This document shows positions 5,307 to 5,333 of a DNA stretch of 5,333 nt, in pieces; the stretch's first letter is position 1, and each line of letters opens with the position of its first letter. The stretch comes from RUG754 sp045545455 (lineage in GTDB: Bacteria > Bacillota > Clostridia > Peptostreptococcales > Anaerovoracaceae), in the NCBI GenBank assembly GCA_045545455.1, contig JAZQAY010000071.1:1-5333 (forward strand), in the 5' to 3' direction. A program made the translations under genes and the position numbers. The notes beneath the pieces were generated by a model, which searched no databases, was not told where the DNA came from, and saw nothing but the letters and a program-made list of their open reading frames with translations.

Positions 5307-5333
5307 TTATGCAAGGAAGCCGTTGATGATCTG
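5307..5333 (-). CDS. Possible 3' end of a minus-strand gene cut by the window edge
   Basis: On the minus strand the last bases read Q-I-I-N-G-F-L-A and then TAA, using C-rich third positions (ATC ATC AAC GGC TTC) as the main genes here do. The stop sits three bases before the palindrome, a natural place for a terminator-like structure. Eight codons cannot identify a product. If real, this gene lies directly upstream of dcyD on the same strand and might share its transcript. Confidence 0.35.
   Translation of the reverse strand, partial: QIINGFLA

Noticed and set aside
5123..5314. 63-codon minus-strand open frame across the palindrome
   Set aside because: It reads through the large inverted repeat and overlaps the dcyD start. 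Its Arg/Ser-rich translation looks like a by-product of the palindrome.
1..5333. CRISPR array, tRNA, rRNA, or a defence or toxin system
   Set aside because: No regularly spaced direct repeats, no cloverleaf-like sequence and no such proteins are visible. The genes are repair, NAD salvage and amino acid metabolism.

Overview
The window looks like chromosomal DNA of a low- to mid-GC Gram-positive bacterium, probably in Bacillota (Clostridia). The reasons are strong AGGAGG-type ribosome binding sites, sigma-A-like promoters, a Bacillus/Clostridium-type LexA (DinR) box, and proteins resembling clostridial families. The exact taxon cannot be named from the sequence alone. Codon choice favours C-ending codons (ATC, AAC, TTC, GGC) throughout the main genes, and I see no composition break among them.

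Layout, left to right. Positions 1-136 hold a chain of four hairpins ending in a bidirectional intrinsic terminator, possibly the remnant or end of a mobile element. A minus-strand gene at 143-661 encodes a small membrane protein: an N-terminal SHOCT motif, a Gly/Asn/Gln-rich linker and a DUF4870-like membrane part. It has its own promoter, whose -35 overlaps the radA stop codon. Minus-strand radA (765-2144) encodes the DNA-repair ATPase RadA/Sms. The 172-bp gap 2145-2316 is a divergent control region, with a radA promoter carrying a perfect CGAAC-N4-GTTCG LexA-type box and a pncB promoter carrying a 7-bp inverted repeat.

On the plus strand, pncB (2317-3513) and a nicotinamidase gene (3514-4068) form a stop-to-start coupled pair. 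Together they would convert nicotinamide to nicotinate and then to nicotinate mononucleotide, the entry to NAD salvage. A strong bidirectional terminator at 4077-4106 separates them from a convergent minus-strand PLP-enzyme gene (4111-5133), whose active-site residues favour D-cysteine desulfhydrase over ACC deaminase. Upstream of it, 5166-5304 is a large imperfect palindrome of about 140 bp with internal hairpins. Beyond that, the last bases may carry the 3' end of another minus-strand gene.

The protein-coding content is ordinary housekeeping and metabolism, and I do not see a new multi-gene system. The points most worth a second look are the LexA-type box on a stand-alone radA, the large palindrome before the D-cysteine desulfhydrase gene, the hairpin chain at the left edge, the spaced inverted repeat at the promoter of the membrane-protein gene, and the one-residue-short zinc finger of RadA.
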